64,000 nucleotides of DNA, taken from the NCBI GenBank assembly GCA_015039465.1, contig MU130220.1:54400-118399 (forward strand). Direction: 5' to 3'. A program made the position numbers and the translations under genes. Under the pieces are notes generated by a model. That model saw nothing but the letters and a program-made list of their open reading frames with translations, did not search any database and was not told the DNA's origin. The DNA comes from Phlegmacium glaucopus (taxonomy: Eukaryota; Basidiomycota; Agaricomycetes; Agaricales; Cortinariaceae). Below, piece after piece: positions 43,566 to 54,611 of the stretch. The stretch's first letter is position 1. Every line of letters begins with the position of its first letter.

Positions 43566-44202
43566 CATCAGTAAAATAGCATTTCAGATTCCGTGTTTTC
43601 AAGAGTTTTCATTTGTTTCTACATGATTCTGGGTTTTCGGAAGCCTGGAAACACAGAAACACAGAAACTCTGCAGTTCTTACATTGTATGACAACAAAAA
43701 TGCTAAGTATTCAGTCACTACGAAATTTAGTCTACCAAAGTAATACTACTAGTTACTAGTAACTAGTAAGACTACGACTAGCTGATGCTAGTGGGGAATT
43801 AACTGTGCAGTGGTGGCTTTATATAAGTAACTGGCCTCAGGGTTAGCTCGCTAGAAATCACCAGAATATTCCATCAATTCCAGTTGTCAATGTCAAGCAA
43901 TTGATGGAATATTCTAGCGAACTAACCCTGAGCCCATTTACTTATATAAAGGCCACCACTTTTCGCCCAATTCCCATGAGCATCTGCTCATCATATGTAG
44001 TCTTACTAGAGTAATTATGTATGTAAATTGTTAAATTCGAGTTTCTACAAGTTTCCTAGGTTCCCACACCCCACCCAACAGGTGTGTTTCCTGGAAAAGG
44101 GACATAAGTTTCCTGATGTCTGAGTTTCCATAGTTTCTGTGTGTTTTCTCATGTTTTCTATGTTGTGCAACCTCTGGAAACTCAGATGCAAAGTTACTGA
44201 TG
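43566..44202. mobile_element. TIR element inside NLR copy B
   Basis: Ends are CATCAGTAAAATAGCATTTC and, read inward from the right, CATCAGTAACTTTGCATCTG. Copy A is continuous here (GCAGCTCCTCTGC), leaving only a 2-3 bp duplication (TC or TCC). A palindrome at about 43811-43960 contains AGAATATTCCATCAATT and TTATATAAGTAA in both arms and resembles the one at 41758-41900. GTTTCC/GGAAAC repeats occur near both ends. Confidence 0.75.
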
Positions 44203-44310
44203 TCCTCTGCTTCTTTCCATTTTTTCTGTTCACCATATGTTTCAGCCAGTTGTCTGAAAATGCTCAATGTTTGTGGATGCTCTGGTCCAAAAATTTTTAT
44301 GCAATTATTC

Positions 44311-44699
44311 ACAGTGTATACGAGCATCGACACCGAACACACCATCACAAAGTGACATGTGTTGCTGATCTCCCATCAAATTGGATGCCGTAGCCCACCA
44401 TCGACTTGTTTTTGATACTCCGGCAAATCTGCCGGTTAGGTGCCGATGGGGTTTGGGTTGGGTTAGTAATTGGTTAGGTCCTGGTTAGCGTTAGGGGTTC
44501 GCATTAGTGGTTTGTGTTAGTGGCTTCTGTTCAGGTTAGTGGTAGAGTTAGGGGGCAGGTATATGTCCTTTTCGTGCGGTAGCGCGGTCTTGTGCAGGTT
44601 AGGTGGTTAGAACTCCAGCTGCCATGAGGCAGCCGAAGCACGGTGTGTCGCATGTCATAACTTCCCCATTTGGGGAGTGTCTCGGACTACGTATATCCT
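44311..44699. mobile_element. MULE-like non-autonomous element (copy 2)
   Basis: Flanked by the 10-bp direct repeat CAATTATTCA (44301-44310 and 44700-44709), single in NLR copy A apart from point differences. Ends CAGTGTATACGAG and, inward from the right, AGGATATACGTAG are weakly inverted. The body is collinear with the reverse of 9865-10234. The GGGTTAG-like tract at 44440-44560 is part of the element. Confidence 0.8.
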
Positions 44700-44842
44700 C
44701 AATTATTCATCACATGGACCTGCAATGTCTCTGCTTCTTTCCATTTTTCTGCTGACATATATAGAATGGATAGATTTTCCATGGCCTGCAATGATGCTGG
44801 GTGTTCTGCACCAAACACTTTGATGCTGGTATTCATTGCATG

Positions 44843-45422
44843 TGTTAAATTTAAAACAAAGGGAGTCACGTCGGAGTTACTCCGGAACAGACGGAACGGA
44901 ACCAGAACAGTAACCCGGAAAGGACATTGGCCTCAGCGTGTGTGCTGTGCCGCCCAGCTCCTAAGGTGTCCTGATTTCGGAACGGAAGAAGAAAGTAACA
45001 AGTCAGGAGACCTCAGTGACTTAGAGGAAAACAAGAGGAGGAAACTAAGTTGATATTCAAACTAAGGGAAAACATACAAGTTCAAGTACTTTAAATATAA
45101 AAGGAATTGCAACCGAAATATAAAAGATAAATATAAGTGCTGCGTTCTGCTCCTGGAAGGGTCCTGCATTCTTGGGTGAATAATCCATGGCGGGTATGCT
45201 GACTGATGGTGGGAAGGATGATGACAAAGAATAGTGGTAGTGGCGAAGAAGGGATAACAGGTTTGGAGTATAGACGGAGGAACCGGAATGACACGGAGAA
45301 GTCTCGGAGTTGAACATAGGAAGAGTAGTTCGGGGAATAAGGGAAGGCACTGTTCGGAGTACGGACTACCGGAAACAGCTCCAACGGAGCTGGACCGGAG
45401 TAACATAAGACGGAATGTAACA
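44843..45422. mobile_element. Solo LTR, family beta (copy 3, 580 bp)
   Basis: Starts TGTTAAATTTAAAACAAAG, ends GGAATGTAACA, and is flanked by GCATG (44838-44842 and 45423-45427). It interrupts the TPR region of NLR copy B, which is continuous in copy A. It is the cleanest copy of the family and retains many CpG, unlike the copies at 6-8 kb. Confidence 0.95.
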
Positions 45423-46844
45423 GCATGAACAAGAAGCTCTTCTGCTTCTTTCCATTTTTTCTGTTCAGAGTATATAGTAGACAGAACTTCCATGCTAAAC
45501 AGTGTGGCAGGATGTCCTGTTCTGAGTAGTCCTTCTCTAGCATGCAGTACTTGTAGGCCCAGTTCTTCTGCCTTTTCCTGATTTCCTTGTCTGGAGTATG
45601 TCCAAGCCAAAAAGATCATGGTGGAGAGAGTGTTTTCATGCTCTGCCCCAAATTCTTTTTTGAATATATATCCAGTGCATTGACCTGCATTTCCTCTGCT
45701 TCTTTCCATGTGTCCTGTTCAAAATATATTGTTGCCAGAACTGCTATAGTTTCTGCTGTGTCTGGATGGTCTGCTCCAAATACTCTTTGTTGTATACTTA
45801 GTACATGTGCCAGCAACTTCTCTGCTTCTTTCCACTTCTTTTGAACTAAATATATCTCTGACACTTTGACCATGCTACTCAATGTATCTGGATGTTCTTC
45901 TCCAAGTACCTGCTGTCTAATGTCCAGCATATGAATCTTCAATTCCTCTGCCTTCTTCCACTTTCCCTGTGTGAAATATGTTGTAACTAGATCCACCATG
46001 CTACTCAATGTCTTTGGGTCTTGTTCTCCAAAGATTCTTTTTCTTGTATCCACCACAGCAATCTGCAATTCTTCTGCCTCTTTCCAAAATCCAGCCTTTG
46101 CCAGTAAAGGTCCAAAAGTACTATACTCATCATCCCAATATATGCTCTTTAGTCCCACCTGGCCACTATACATGTGATTGGCTTGTATGTGCAGCACCAG
46201 TATCCTCCAAATCATTTCATCCTCTTTATAGGCTGCACATTGCAATATTGTTCTTGCCATTTGACACATTTCATGTTGTGTGGATTTTTCCAGCCTATCA
46301 CAGCTCCAGAAATGTACTAAAGGATGAACAGAAAATTCATTTACCCAAGATTCTTGTTTTATCAATGAGAAAGACAAGAGTATTTGGAGTCCTTCTTGAA
46401 AATACAATTCATTCCATTGACCATCCTCATGTACAGGCAGTAATGCCAAATCCAAAGAGGTAATTGCAAGTGGTAGATCCAGCTTTAGCTCCTTGGACAC
46501 ATCATGTTTTCTACCCTCTTCAGCAGCAAAGTGAAATATATCTTTGGTTATTTTGTCATGATGATAGAAGGCACAAATCTGCATGATCCATATGGCAGTC
46601 CTAGCTGCTTGAGGTGAATGCACAACTTTAGTTTCTGATTGTCCATTGGCTTGCAGCTCAATTTCTTTATAAGACAACTCCCAAGTTCCATAAACATTTC
46701 TCTCATACTGTTAATACAGAGTGCTATGAAGTCCCTATGTGATGCTATGTAGTGCTATATAGTGTCTGCTGGACACTACAGAAATAGGGACCCATGCTAT
46801 GGCACTATGGTGCTATAGAGCATTACATAGTGGTCCATAGCAGG

Positions 46845-47022
46845 GCCCGGGTTTGCTGATGAAGATAACGAGTTTCCTCGAGGAGAGCAATGATCTCGAG
46901 GTCTTTTTGTAGGTTTAGAGTGTACTCTTCAAGATTCTCAGGTGGTGAAAAAATGTCTCGAGTTGCCATTGATAGTAAGAATGAATCTATGAGGTCTTTC
47001 CTCAGTGGTTTTGACGGCATTG
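46845..47022 (-). pseudogene. Truncated 5' coding fragment
   Basis: MPSKPLRKDLIDSFLLSMAT, then RDIFSPPENLEEYTLNLQKD, then LEIIALLEETRYLHQQTR is coherent, CpG-normal and probably the start of a protein with a coiled-coil-like end. It runs into the GCTATG-rich sequence at about 46845 and is lost. No family is recognised. It is head-to-head with NLR copy C, 249 bp apart. Confidence 0.4.
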
Positions 47023-47271
47023 TGAAGATAATTGGCAAAGACGACGCCCTGCTTTATCACAGATAATCAGACGTGACACACACACCAAGCGGCCTTTCAA
47101 ATTTTATGTTATATAAGCTGATGAAATCGAGATGCGAGATGCGAGATGCGCCCAGCTTTGACTAGCTTTGAACGTCCCTAATTTAGGGTCACAGCTCTTA
47201 TGTAATCAGGACGTCTTTCTTTTGCCTCTCATCACCCACCTTGATCACTGCACATCGAGCACCACAACCCA

Positions 47272-50200
47272 ATGTCCAGCAATATTAAGCATCGTTTTAA
47301 GACACTTGGCAAATCCAATACCGAAAAACACCCGTCTCTGACCACCACCAACGCCCCTGGTTCAGACCTTGAGGCAGCAACTTCGACATCGACGACAATC
47401 ATAACGAGCAACGCTGATCGCATGCCATCCGTTCCTGCTAGCGCTACGGCTGCAAGCCTTGGAGTTAATCAAGCCACCGGCATTACTGTGAGTGTCCAGC
47501 TTCATCCATCGCATCCATAGTTACTTAACAATCGTCGTGGATCATCAGATTGACCTCCCTAGCTTGGACATCAACGATCATGCTCTCGTTCAAGCCACCG
47601 GCGTTACCGTAAGTGCTCAACTTAGCCCATCACATCCATAATTACTTAACCATCGTTGTCGATCAGGCCGCTCATGAACTCCAAGTCTCCGCCTTGGCGA
47701 CCAATGATCTTACTCGCGTAAGCGTTCAACTTAGCCCATCACATCCATAATTATTTAATCGTCATCGTGGATCAGACTTACCATGGACTCCAACTCCCTG
47801 GCTTGGAGACCAATGACATTGCTCTCGTTCAAGCCGCCGGCGTTACTGTAAGCGCTCAAACTTAGCTTATCACATCCACAATTACTCAACCATTGTTGTC
47901 GATCAGGCCGCTCATGAACTCCAAGTCTCCGCCTTGGCGACCAATGATCATATTCGCGTAAGCGTTCAACTTAGCTCATCACATCCATCATTATTCAATC
48001 GTCACCGCCGATCAGACTGGCCATGAGTCCCAAGTCTCCCCCTTGGAGACCAATGATCTTCCTCGTGTAAGCGCTCAACTTAACCAATCACACCCATAAT
48101 TATTCATTGTCGTCGATCAGACTGCCCATGAGTCCCGACTCTCCGCTTTGCTAGGTGCCTCTGTAGCCCATTCGAAAGAAATTTCGCCCTCCCTTGGTGC
48201 TATAATGCAAACCAACTTGGTATTTACGGAACCAGAGCAAAATCCCTCGGTGAGTTGCTTATACCCACTGTTCTCGCCGCTGCTGATGATCAACAGACCC
48301 AGCATTCTGGCTCAGGTTCCTTTTCAAATGTCCAGAATTTACTCATCACTGGTGGCACTTTGGTAAGTCTTTCTCGCATCTGTATAACTGATTCATCAAT
48401 AATTCTATCTCCCAGAACCACACTGTCAATATGCTCCCGGCAAATCCGAGGAAGATCTCTGCACCTCAAAAACCAAACTCCAGCCCAGTCTTTACTGGAC
48501 GGAAAGATGTACTCGACAAACTTCACAACATTTTTGTTCATTGTACTAATAGTCAATCGATGTCAAGGCGCTCTTGCATCCTCTGGGGAAAGGGTGGAAT
48601 TGGAAAGACCCAGATCTGTCTCAAGTTCACAGAAGAGATGTCTGACAGGTAAGTGTCCTCACATTTCCATTCATAACAAGTAGACTCATTCCTTGCTCTA
48701 GCTTTTCACATGTATTCTGGATTGATGCCTCCTCTCATGAGAGCATTACAATGTCTTTCAGGGGTATATCCACTATGCATGCTGCACAAGCTTCTGGTGT
48801 GGTTGACTCAGTCCAGTCTGCCCTCCAGTGGATATCTTGCATTCAAGAGGAATGGTTGATGGTGTTTGATAATCCTGATGATTCTTTTCCAGAGGTGGTG
48901 GCAAAGTTCATTCCACCAGGTAACAGAGGTAATATTCTGGTTACTAGCATAAACAGAAGATCCATGAGAAGGATTATATCATCTGAGAACAGAATTGAGG
49001 TCACTGGCATGGAGGAGCCAGATGCTATAACTCTACTTCTCAGGTCTGGCTGTTTTGATGCATTACCTGAGCATCAACAAGCTGCTAAAGAGATTGTCAA
49101 AGAACTTGACTATATTCCTCTTGCTGTTGATCATGCTGCTGCTTATATTAAAGCTGGGAAATGTGATCTCAAGCAATATCTGAGACAGTTCTCTTTGCAT
49201 TGTCAGACTCTTATGACAGATGCTGAATTCAGAGGATCATCAGATTATGATCAGACAGTGTATGGGACATGGGATCTATCTTTCAAAGAGATAAAAAAGA
49301 GAGCTAGTGGGAAGTCTGAGACTGGAAATGCACAAGCAGCCAGGGCTGCAATTCTAATTCTTCAGATATGTGCATTCTATCATCATAGTAATATTCCTAA
49401 AGAGATATTCAAAAATGCTGCTGAGTCCATCAAGTATGTTGTTGATAGGGAGGCAGCTGAAAATCTATCCCAGGCAATCAACTCATTAGATCATACCTTA
49501 CTTGCATTGGGCCATGATGGTCACTGGGATGAATGCATGTTTGGGCAAGGTGTCAGTGTGCTTGTGGCATTCTCCTTGATGAAAAGAGGACAGTCATGTG
49601 AAAGGTTTTATATTCATCCATTAGTTCACTGCTGGAGTCGGGAGCAAATGTTGAAATCTGAGCAGCAAAGAATGTACCACATGAGCAGAATCATTTTGTC
49701 TTGTGCAATTCCAAGGAGATATGCAAGTGAGGATTATGGATTACAACAGCTGATTGTTCCACATGTTCAGGCAAATGAATTACATGGAAGCCAGATGGGA
49801 CTTATCAAGCAATACTATGATGATATATGGACCAATTTTGGACTAGTGATGAGGGAGAATGGAGACTGGAACAATAGAGAGCAACTGGATATTGAAGTGA
49901 TATCCATGAGGAAGAAGCTGCTTGGTGCAGAACACCTGGACACCCTCACAAGCATGGAAAGTCTAGCAGTCACATATTTGAATCAGAGAAGGTGGACTGA
50001 GGCAGAGCAGCTACAGGTTCAAGTCATGGACATGAGAAAGAAGCTGCTTGGTCCAGAACACCCAGACACCCTCAAAATCATGGAAAGTCTAGCAGTCACA
50101 TACTCAAAGCAGGGTAGGTGGACCAAGGCAGAGCAGCTAGAGGTTCAAGTCATGGACATGAGAAAGAAGCTGCTTGGTCCAGAACACCCAGACACCCTCA

Positions 50201-51303
50201 AAATCATGGAAAGTCTAGCAGTCATATACTCAAATCAGGAGAGGTGGACCAAGGCAGAGCAGCTACAGGTTCAAGTCATGGACATGAGAAAGAAGCTGCT
50301 TGGTCCAGAACACCCAGACACCCTCAAAATCATGGAAAGTCTAGCAGTCACATACTCACATCAGGAGGGGTGGACCAAGGCAGAGCAGCTACTGATTCAG
50401 GTCATGGACATGAGAAAGAAGCTGCTTGGTCCAGAACACCCAGACACCCTCAAAATCATGCAAAGTCTAGCAGTCACATACTCATATCAGGAGAGGTGGA
50501 CCAAGGCAGAGCAGCTACTGGTTCAGGTCATGGACATGAGAAAGAAGCTGCTTGGTCCAGAACACCCAGACACCCTCAAAATCATGGAAAGTCTAGCAGT
50601 CACATACTCAAAGCAGGGGAGGTGGACCAAGGCAGAGCAGCTACTGGTTCAAGTCATGGACAAGAGAAAGAAGCTGCTTGGTCCAGAACACCCAGACACC
50701 CTCAAAATCATGCAAAGTCTAGCAGTCACATACTCATATCAGGAGAGGTGGACCAAGGCAGAGCAGCTAAAGGTTCAAGTCATGGACATGAGAAAGGAGC
50801 TGCTTGGTCCAGAACACCCAGACACCCTCAAAATCATGGAAAGTCTAGCAGTCACATACTCAAAGCAGGAGAGGTGGACCAAGGCAGAGCAGCTACAGGT
50901 TCAAGTCATGGACAAGAGAAAGAAGCTGCTTGGTCCAGAACACCCAGACACCCTCAAAATCATGGAAAGTCTAGCAGTCATATACTTACATCAGGAGAGG
51001 TGGACCAAGGCAGAGCAGCTACTGGTTCAGGTCATGGACATGAGAAAGAAGCTGCTTGGTCCAGAACACCCAGACACCCTCAAAATCATGCAAAGTCTAG
51101 CAGTCACATACTCATATCAGGAGAGGTGGACCAAGGCAGAGCAGCTACTGGTTCAGGTCATGGACATGAGAAAGAAGCTGCTTGGTCCAGAACACCCAGA
51201 CACCCTCAAAATCATGGAAAGTCTAGCAGTCATATACAGCAATCAGAGGAGGTGGACTGAGGCAAAGCAGCTACAGGTTCAAGTCAAGGGACATAAGGAA
51301 TAA
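47272..51303 (+). CDS. NB-ARC/TPR NLR-like (STAND) protein, copy C, intact
   Basis: Ten exons join in frame: 47272-47487, 47549-47608, 47667-47717, 47776-47847, 47907-47957, 48016-48066, 48121-48249, 48297-48362, 48416-48648 and 48702-51303, giving 1176 aa. Exons 2-7 are tandemly duplicated mini-exons (HELQVSALATND type). Exon 8 has SFSNVQNLLITGGTL, a GG motif seen in fungal NLR N-termini. P-loop GKGGIGKT is at 290-297, then EWLMVFDNPDD, NILVTS and IPLAVDHAA. From about residue 706 come eleven 42-residue TPR units (KLLGPEHPDTLKIMESLAVT). Such proteins are cytosolic sensors that oligomerise on ligand binding. No known effector domain precedes the NB-ARC. One CpG (49639) was found in the 2.6-kb last exon, against many in exons 1-8. 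Confidence 0.9.
47488..48120 (+). repeat. Tandem exon-intron duplication in NLR copy C
   Basis: Five to six units of about 109-131 bp. Each is one phase-0 exon of 51, 60 or 72 bp followed by an intron of 54-59 nt beginning GTAAG and ending GATCAG. Introns 2-6 share CAACTTAGCCCATCACATCC. Confidence 0.9.
49909..51290 (+). repeat. Eleven 126-bp TPR-coding repeats
   Basis: Near-identical 126-bp units, each one TPR, with changes concentrated at a few codons (S-K/N/H/Y-Q, MDM/MDK, EQL-E/Q/L/K). The first and last units are the most diverged. Confidence 0.95.
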
Positions 51304-51791
51304 ATTACTTTCTTAGGAAACAATTTAAGATCTAAAGGAAGAATGTGAATGTGATCCAGTAATCAATCCAATTCAAAGATTAAAGTAAATATGAACAGAA
51401 AGAAGTCCAGACTAGATACATATGTGATAATTTGAGGATTAATGTGTATAAGGGATTCTAAATGTGTACACTAAGATGACAATGAAATGATGTACCTCAC
51501 AACAAAGTATTTCCTCCTCTCTGAAATGTTATTGTCTTAATGAGTTCATTATGACCTATGACCTTTACCATATGTAAGTTATTATACTCTAGCATATTAT
51601 CCAGTACACCATACCAGTTAGGGACACTACAGTGTTGTATGGTACAGTTCCTAGAACAGACACACTGCATTATATGGTATGGATTTCTGAAACACCTTGA
51701 ATCCAGGAATACCACACCTTGCAGTCAAATATACCCAAGTTAGACTTGAAGGTTGTCTGTCAGTGGATTTTTGGCAGATTGTACTACAGTG
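51304..51791. other. 3' flank of NLR copy C
   Basis: AT-rich and without a gene. AATAAA-like signals are absent in the first 50 bp, so the polyadenylation site cannot be placed. Confidence 0.4.
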
Positions 51792-52553
51792 CAGTACTTC
51801 ACCCTCCCTCACACATTCCCAGTGGATTTGAGAAGGTCTGAGTGGGTCCAAGTGAATCCAAGCAGAATCTGAGCAGATCCTAGCAGAGTCTGACAATATC
51901 TGAGCAGAATCTGAGTAAAAAAAAATTATACACAAATCAGATTCCCACCTCATTCCAAGTTGATTCTGAGCATACTCTAAGCATATTCTGAGCAGATTGC
52001 AAGTATTTTCAAATAAATTAATGTACATCTCTACCAATTTAATTATTTGTTTTATTTATTATCCAATTTTCCAGTCAAAAAATAGTTTTAAAATTAAGGA
52101 AAAAAAACACACCTAGTGCCCAAACAACAATAACTGTCATTTGGGTCTGTGGGCATCCTGGGTGGTGATGAACTGGCAGTAAACTTAGACAATTTTGCAC
52201 TTGTCACATGATCAACTTGCAACCTAAACAAAGTACATTATTCTGATGGCTACAGGACATTGTCAGCTATAATGTATCTTAAAGCATCATAATAGAATTT
52301 TAATTATTTTAATAATAATATAATTGGATTCTGTGTTGATTCTGTGCTAGGATGTACCTGGGAATATGCTCAGAATCTGCTCAGATTCCACTTGGAATGT
52401 GCTTGGACTGGTTGGAATATGGTTGGAATATAGTCAGAATGAGTCTGAGTCAAACTGAAATTTGGCTGAGTTCACTCTAAGAATCCATTCCTACCAGTCT
52501 GAGCAGAATCTGCTTTGATCTGCTCAGAATGTGTGGGGGAGAGTAAAGACCTC
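51792..52553. mobile_element. hAT-like non-autonomous element, 762 bp
   Basis: CAGTACTTCACCCTCCCTCA at the left and GAGGTCTTTACTCTCCCCCA read inward from the right are the same ends as in the 1.9-kb element at 2521-4440. The 8-bp flanks CTACAGTG (51784-51791) and CTACACTG (52554-52561) differ at one base. Subterminal TCTGAGCAGA repeats are present at both ends and there is no coding sequence. Confidence 0.9.
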
Positions 52554-52590
52554 CTACACTGTGGAGTGTGTCCATTGGACTCATTTCTGG

Positions 52591-53137
52591 TTAGTGATGG
52601 TCAAGGGTAACCCTGGGGTGGAATTAGGCTGGACCCTTACCCTTACCCTCCAAAAACCCTTACCTTGGCTGAGGGTAAGGGTTTTGGAGGGTAAGGGTAA
52701 GGGTTTCTGAGGGGTTGGAGGGTAAGAAACCCCAGCAGGGTTTAGTGCAAGAGTTTGGTCCAAATCCTTCCTCAAGCTTTGTAATCCAAAGGAGCCTTCA
52801 AAGTAGCTATTATTTAAAACATGTTCAGGGTGTTAAAAGTGTTTAGCAATAGATTTTAAATGAAATAGAGAGGGTTTGACTAGTATTTTAAGCTACTGAT
52901 TGTTGTGAAAGCAGTGAGGCCTCTTTAGATTGCTTTTTCTCTGATTTAAAGTCAATTTTATAGATACACAACAGTTAGATCACTCTGATATCAGAGAAAT
53001 AAAAATTCCCAAAATACCCTGACCCCTCCAGAAGGGTAAGGGTTTTTCAAGGGTCAAAAAATCTGTACCCTGACCCTGACCCTCCTTACCCTTACCCTTG
53101 TACCCCAGGGGTTTCCCAAACCCCTGCCCATCACTAA
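52591..53137. mobile_element. MITE with GGGTAA-rich inverted repeats, 547 bp
   Basis: TTAGTGATGG(T/G)CAAGGG occurs at both ends in inverted orientation. Subterminal CCCTTACCCTTACC and GGGTAAGGGTTTTTGGAGG blocks fold back on each other. Its right end is the right border of the 6.4-kb insertion in NLR copy B. Confidence 0.8.
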
Positions 53138-54611
53138 CTGTGATGCAGCAAGAAATGTAGGATGTGACATGAGGGTCTTCCTATGATGAAAGAATTGCTC
53201 AAGGTAATTCTCAACAGAGCAAAGCCCAGTCTGGATTGAAGAACCAGCCTGATCAATGGCCAAAGGGAGGCAGCAAAGTTCATTTACAATCTTTCTTATG
53301 GTTTCTCTCAGATGATCTGTTGCCAATTGAAGACAACTTGCTTGCAAAAGCAATGCCATAGCATCTTCCTCTGTCATACCTGCCATCTCATGTATATTCC
53401 ATGCTGTGAGACGGCCCAAAGCCTTATTCCGACTGGTGATCAGAATATGACCTTTAGATCCTGAAGGGGTGGGCTCTTCTACAACCTGTGGAGCACCATC
53501 AGCATTATCAAATACAAGGAGCCATTCTCCCTCCAAATAAGCCATCCATAGGAGGACAGAATTGACAGATCCATCAACACCAGCAGAGCATGCTGCAGGG
53601 TTTCTAGATACTCCCTTAAGACTCATAATGATGGTGTCTTTGGAAGAGGCATCAACCCAGAACACATTCGAGAAGCTTTACAAGTAGTGTAAGCGCCGAA
53701 AACGAAGCCTTTGTGATAGAAAAAGAATACTCACATCATTTCATCAATGAACTTGAGGCAGACTTGGGTTTTCCCACTACCTCCCATTCCATAAAGAAGA
53801 AAAGAGTGTCGATTCCCAGACTTGCCATTGATAGAGGGTGTAAAGTGATTCTTGAGCTTGTCGAGCACGTCTCTTTGACCTGTAAATAACGAGCTGACAT
53901 TCGGTTTCCGAGGCAAGATATTTGGGAGATCAGGTAATGTGTTCAAAGACATGTTCTTGGCCTAACACTAAGGTCAGCAGAAACACTTTTCTCGACATGG
54001 TGGGACGGAACTTGCATTTATGTAAGTGCCACCGTAGATAGTGACGTTCTGAGCGCCAGTGAAAAATTCACCTTGAGAAGTATGGAGATACTGCTAACAG
54101 AATATCAATCATTAATGCAAACCATCGATCTCCATGACTTACTCACCGATTTGGAGATGGTTTGGTCAGTGTCCGTTTCGGCCTTACCGACACCAGCAGA
54201 GTTGACACCTGTGATTGATGAGCGGGGCAGCAAAAAACTTGTCTATGTGGTGTCTGACCCGCTGCAAAGGCTCCACTGGTGACATTTTCTGTGGCAGGTA
54301 GCCTATGTTGTTGGCCTCCGATCTATCAAAGAGTACGTTTAAGATCGTCCTTGATCAATCAATGCGCAGAGGTAGATTAACGTGCATAGGGTTCAGTAGC
54401 CACAATCATAGCATCCCTTGTGCTCTTGATGTGAGTGGATATGGCTGTAGGCAATACTAAGTACAGTCGGCAAGCCATGAAGGGGTTCGTTACCGTAGGG
54501 ATGGGGATCTGCATGATCTGGAGACTTCCATAAAAGGTCTTTGATACGGGCCAGCACCTTCCTCTTTTTTTCCTTGACAATCTCTTTGAAGAGTTGATGT
54601 GAAATAGACAT
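53138..54611 (-). pseudogene. NLR copy B, N-terminal part
   Basis: Starts MSISHQLFKEIVKEKKRKVL at 54611. The P-loop exon (53731 to about 53952) has GQRDVLDKLKNHF and GMGGSGKTQV with no stop. The next exon has FWVDASSKDT, EWLLVFDNAD, HILITSRN and CLPLAIDQAG, and stops after SHPTFLAAS at the insertion border. The remainder is at 43263-46710. It is nearly identical to copy A, but has CGA where A has TGA. The gene as a whole cannot be functional, although a truncated NB-ARC protein is conceivable. Confidence 0.85.

Larger units (their letters stand above)
43263..46710 (-). pseudogene. NLR copy B, C-terminal part (TPR region), shattered
   Basis: Close relative of NLR copy A from QYERNVYGTWE to the end ANSE and stop. 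It resumes exactly where the N-terminal part at 53138-54611 stops. It carries a 2-bp slip in an AT run near 45655 that shifts the frame (ALDIYSKK in place of ALDIFKK). Insertions are: beta LTR at 44843-45422, MULE-like element at 44311-44699, and TIR element at 43566-44202. TPR units are of the KWKEAEEL type, 42 residues. No functional product is expected. Confidence 0.9.
46711..53137. mobile_element. 6.4-kb inserted segment carrying NLR copy C
   Basis: NLR copy B is interrupted here within one codon. The flanks share CTG (46708-46710 and 53138-53140), and joining them restores the copy A sequence. The ends read TTAATACAGAG on the left and TTAGTGATGGG inward from the right. The right end coincides with a 547-bp MITE and the left 140 bp is GCTATG-rich palindromic DNA. 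It may be a transposition of a composite element, or a rearrangement. No transposase is seen inside. Confidence 0.6.

Noticed and set aside
44440..44560. GGGTTAG-like tract resembling an internal telomere repeat
   Set aside because: Not a regular TTAGGG array, and the same words occur in the related element at 9.9-10.2 kb. It is part of a MULE-like element.
50118..51260. A 380-aa open frame in a second frame of the NLR C repeat region
   Set aside because: It exists only because the 126-bp repeats are near-identical and lack stops in that frame. It has no start of its own and overlaps the clear TPR frame.
52620..53110. GGGTAA/TTACCC runs as interstitial telomere
   Set aside because: The phase is GGGTAA and not TTAGGG, and the runs are arranged as inverted repeats of a MITE.
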